NCBI GenBank assembly: GCA_945860335.1
Contig: CAMAQW010000081.1
Location: 1 to 7,562, forward strand
Source of the DNA: Sediminibacterium ginsengisoli
GTDB taxonomy: Bacteria; Bacteroidota; Bacteroidia; Chitinophagales; Chitinophagaceae
Length of the DNA: 7,562 bases
Direction: 5' to 3'
Shown here piece after piece: positions 6,421 through 7,562 of this stretch. The translations under genes were made by a program, and so were the position numbers. The notes under the pieces are model-generated. The model saw only the letters and a program-made list of their open reading frames with translations, was not told the origin of the DNA and ran no database searches. Position 1 is the stretch's first letter, and each line of letters opens with the position of its first letter.

Positions 6421-7562
6421 ATGTTATTGAACGTAAAAAAAGGCTTGCTTGCACTAACGCTTCTTGCAGCATTTGTAAGTTGTAAAAAAAATGCCGTCGA
6501 TTACCAAAAGGGAGGTATCGATGAAAGTAAAGTATACCAAAAACCAATTACTTATGATCAAATCGAACTCGTGAGCAACCTCGAAAAAATCACAGTTATT
6601 TTAGAGGACCTCTACAAAGAAAAAAAGAACCTAAAACTTGTAAATGCGGCTATTTATTCCAAAGCCTACACCGATGAATCGGTTTTATTAAAAGACCTCA
6701 TCAATCCAGGTGTAAGCATACTTCCGGCAAACAAAAAATTTGTGGCGCTTTGTAACAAATGGAATGTAAACCTGCAAGCTTTTTCCGACAATTTTTGGAT
6801 TGCCGCAAAAGAAAAAAACGACACAAAGCTGCTCGCTTTTTTAGGTAAAATGCAAACCAACGATTTACCAAGCGGTTTACTTGCCAGTCAAATACACAAC
6901 GATGGTGATGTAAATTATAGTAATGAAGTAAGCATCTATTTTCCGTACAGTTCCGAATATGATTATTCGGCAAGCGGTGAGAGCTATGGTCCGGTAGCAA
7001 GCCTTGTAGCAGCAAGTGCCGAAGCGGATGAGGCACTTGGTTTTCAGCCTTTTTATAGTGGTGGTTTACTAATAGAATACCGCCCCGTTGTTGTTAATGA
7101 CGATTATGTGTTTAACCATCCTACGCATATTGTAGGCATTAATGGTATCGAACCCTATCAAACACAGGATGCCAATGTAACGCCACCTGTTGTTGCACCA
7201 AGTATTAACCGGGTATATGTGGGTGATGCTATTTGTAGGGTTCAATATGATAGGCTCATTAGCTTTACCGGCAATGGTGGCGGATCAGAAATTGTTTATT
7301 GCAGAGCAAGTGGATACCTTAAATTGGTGGGTCATCAAATCACCGAATTTGAAGATAAAACCGATGTCAAATTTGAACGTGGCACCATTCGCAAAAAACA
7401 ATGGCTACGTGTATATGCCGTTTGGGACGCCGACTGGGTTGCCGATAATAAAGAGCAGGTTTTTGCTATCTACGAAAACGATAACAATGCAGAAATCGTA
7501 TTTACAGGTTCTCTAAGCACAACCCTCAAAGTTTCTGATGGAGCAACTGTAGATGGCAGTAT
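6421..7562 (+). CDS. Lipoprotein of unknown function (N-terminal part, runs off the right edge)
   Basis: The open frame has 380 complete codons and no stop before the window ends, so the C-terminus is unseen. Residues 1-21 are a lipoprotein signal: K6-K7, a hydrophobic stretch 8-19, then F-V-S-C21 followed by K-K. C21 would be lipidated and the protein anchored to the outer membrane or periplasmic face. The residues after Cys are not the acidic surface-export signal described in some Bacteroidota, so the exposed side is uncertain. Residues 45-150 look mainly helical and charged. Residues 170-245 look like beta structure rich in Tyr and Ser. Residues 258-260 (V-A-P) end a proline-containing linker. 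Residues 262-380 look like a beta-rich domain with N-R-V-Y-V-G-D, then S281-F-T-G-N-G-G-G-S-E290 and C294. A Ca-binding or carbohydrate-binding-like fold is possible but not shown. The ATG at 6421 fits the signal peptide; no Shine-Dalgarno sequence is present. The terminator at 6228-6260 separates it from the upstream gene. I do not recognise the family. Confidence 0.85.
   Translation, partial: MLLNVKKGLLALTLLAAFVSCKKNAVDYQKGGIDESKVYQKPITYDQIELVSNLEKITVILEDLYKEKKNLKLVNAAIYSKAYTDESVLLKDLINPGVSILPANKKFVALCNKWNVNLQAFSDNFWIAAKEKNDTKLLAFLGKMQTNDLPSGLLASQIHNDGDVNYSNEVSIYFPYSSEYDYSASGESYGPVASLVAASAEADEALGFQPFYSGGLLIEYRPVVVNDDYVFNHPTHIVGINGIEPYQTQDANVTPPVVAPSINRVYVGDAICRVQYDRLISFTGNGGGSEIVYCRASGYLKLVGHQITEFEDKTDVKFERGTIRKKQWLRVYAVWDADWVADNKEQVFAIYENDNNAEIVFTGSLSTTLKVSDGATVDGS

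Noticed and set aside
6666..7516. Minus-strand frames (6666-6860, 6701-7036) and a plus-strand frame (7190-7516) within the lipoprotein gene
   Set aside because: The continuous frame from 6421 with a lipoprotein signal explains the region; the others are in alternative frames and have no signals.

Overview
The window looks like ordinary chromosomal DNA from a Bacteroidota bacterium, probably of the Sphingobacteriales/Chitinophagales type. The grounds are moderately AT-rich DNA, almost no Shine-Dalgarno sequences before the main genes, a class II ribonucleotide reductase of the long (~1100 residue) type, a bacterial geranylgeranylglyceryl phosphate synthase homologue of the kind known from Bacteroidota, an SCKK-type lipoprotein signal, and a small outer-membrane barrel ending in Y-R-F. 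The lineage is inferred from protein character only. No mobile element, CRISPR array, tRNA or rRNA was seen.

Layout. The left half is on the minus strand. It holds the N-terminal 254 codons of a GMC-family flavoprotein oxidoreductase (1-764, continuing off the left edge) and, upstream of it, nrdJ (883-4242). The two are separated by a clear minus-strand intrinsic terminator (820-853), so the GMC gene probably has its own transcript. The right half is on the plus strand. It holds the GGGP synthase homologue (best start 4635, end 5396), a secreted beta-barrel protein (5541-6203) followed by a strong intrinsic terminator (6228-6260), and an unrecognised lipoprotein (6421 to beyond the right edge). 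nrdJ and the synthase gene are divergent across a 392-base non-coding stretch. That stretch holds a perfect DnaA box, a nested inverted repeat, a possible micro-ORF and a candidate Bacteroidota-type promoter.

How the genes work together. No shared pathway is evident. NrdJ makes deoxynucleotides for DNA synthesis and needs adenosylcobalamin. The synthase homologue would join a polyprenyl diphosphate to sn-glycerol-1-phosphate to make an ether-lipid precursor. The barrel and the lipoprotein are envelope proteins with separate transcription signals. The GMC protein is an FAD oxidoreductase with a cysteine cluster and an unknown substrate.

I found no convincing undescribed multi-gene system. The items most worth checking are the DnaA box in front of nrdJ, the structured divergent intergenic region, the Asp-for-Glu change in the synthase, the cysteine cluster of the GMC protein, and the unknown lipoprotein with its N-G-G-G-S-E motif.
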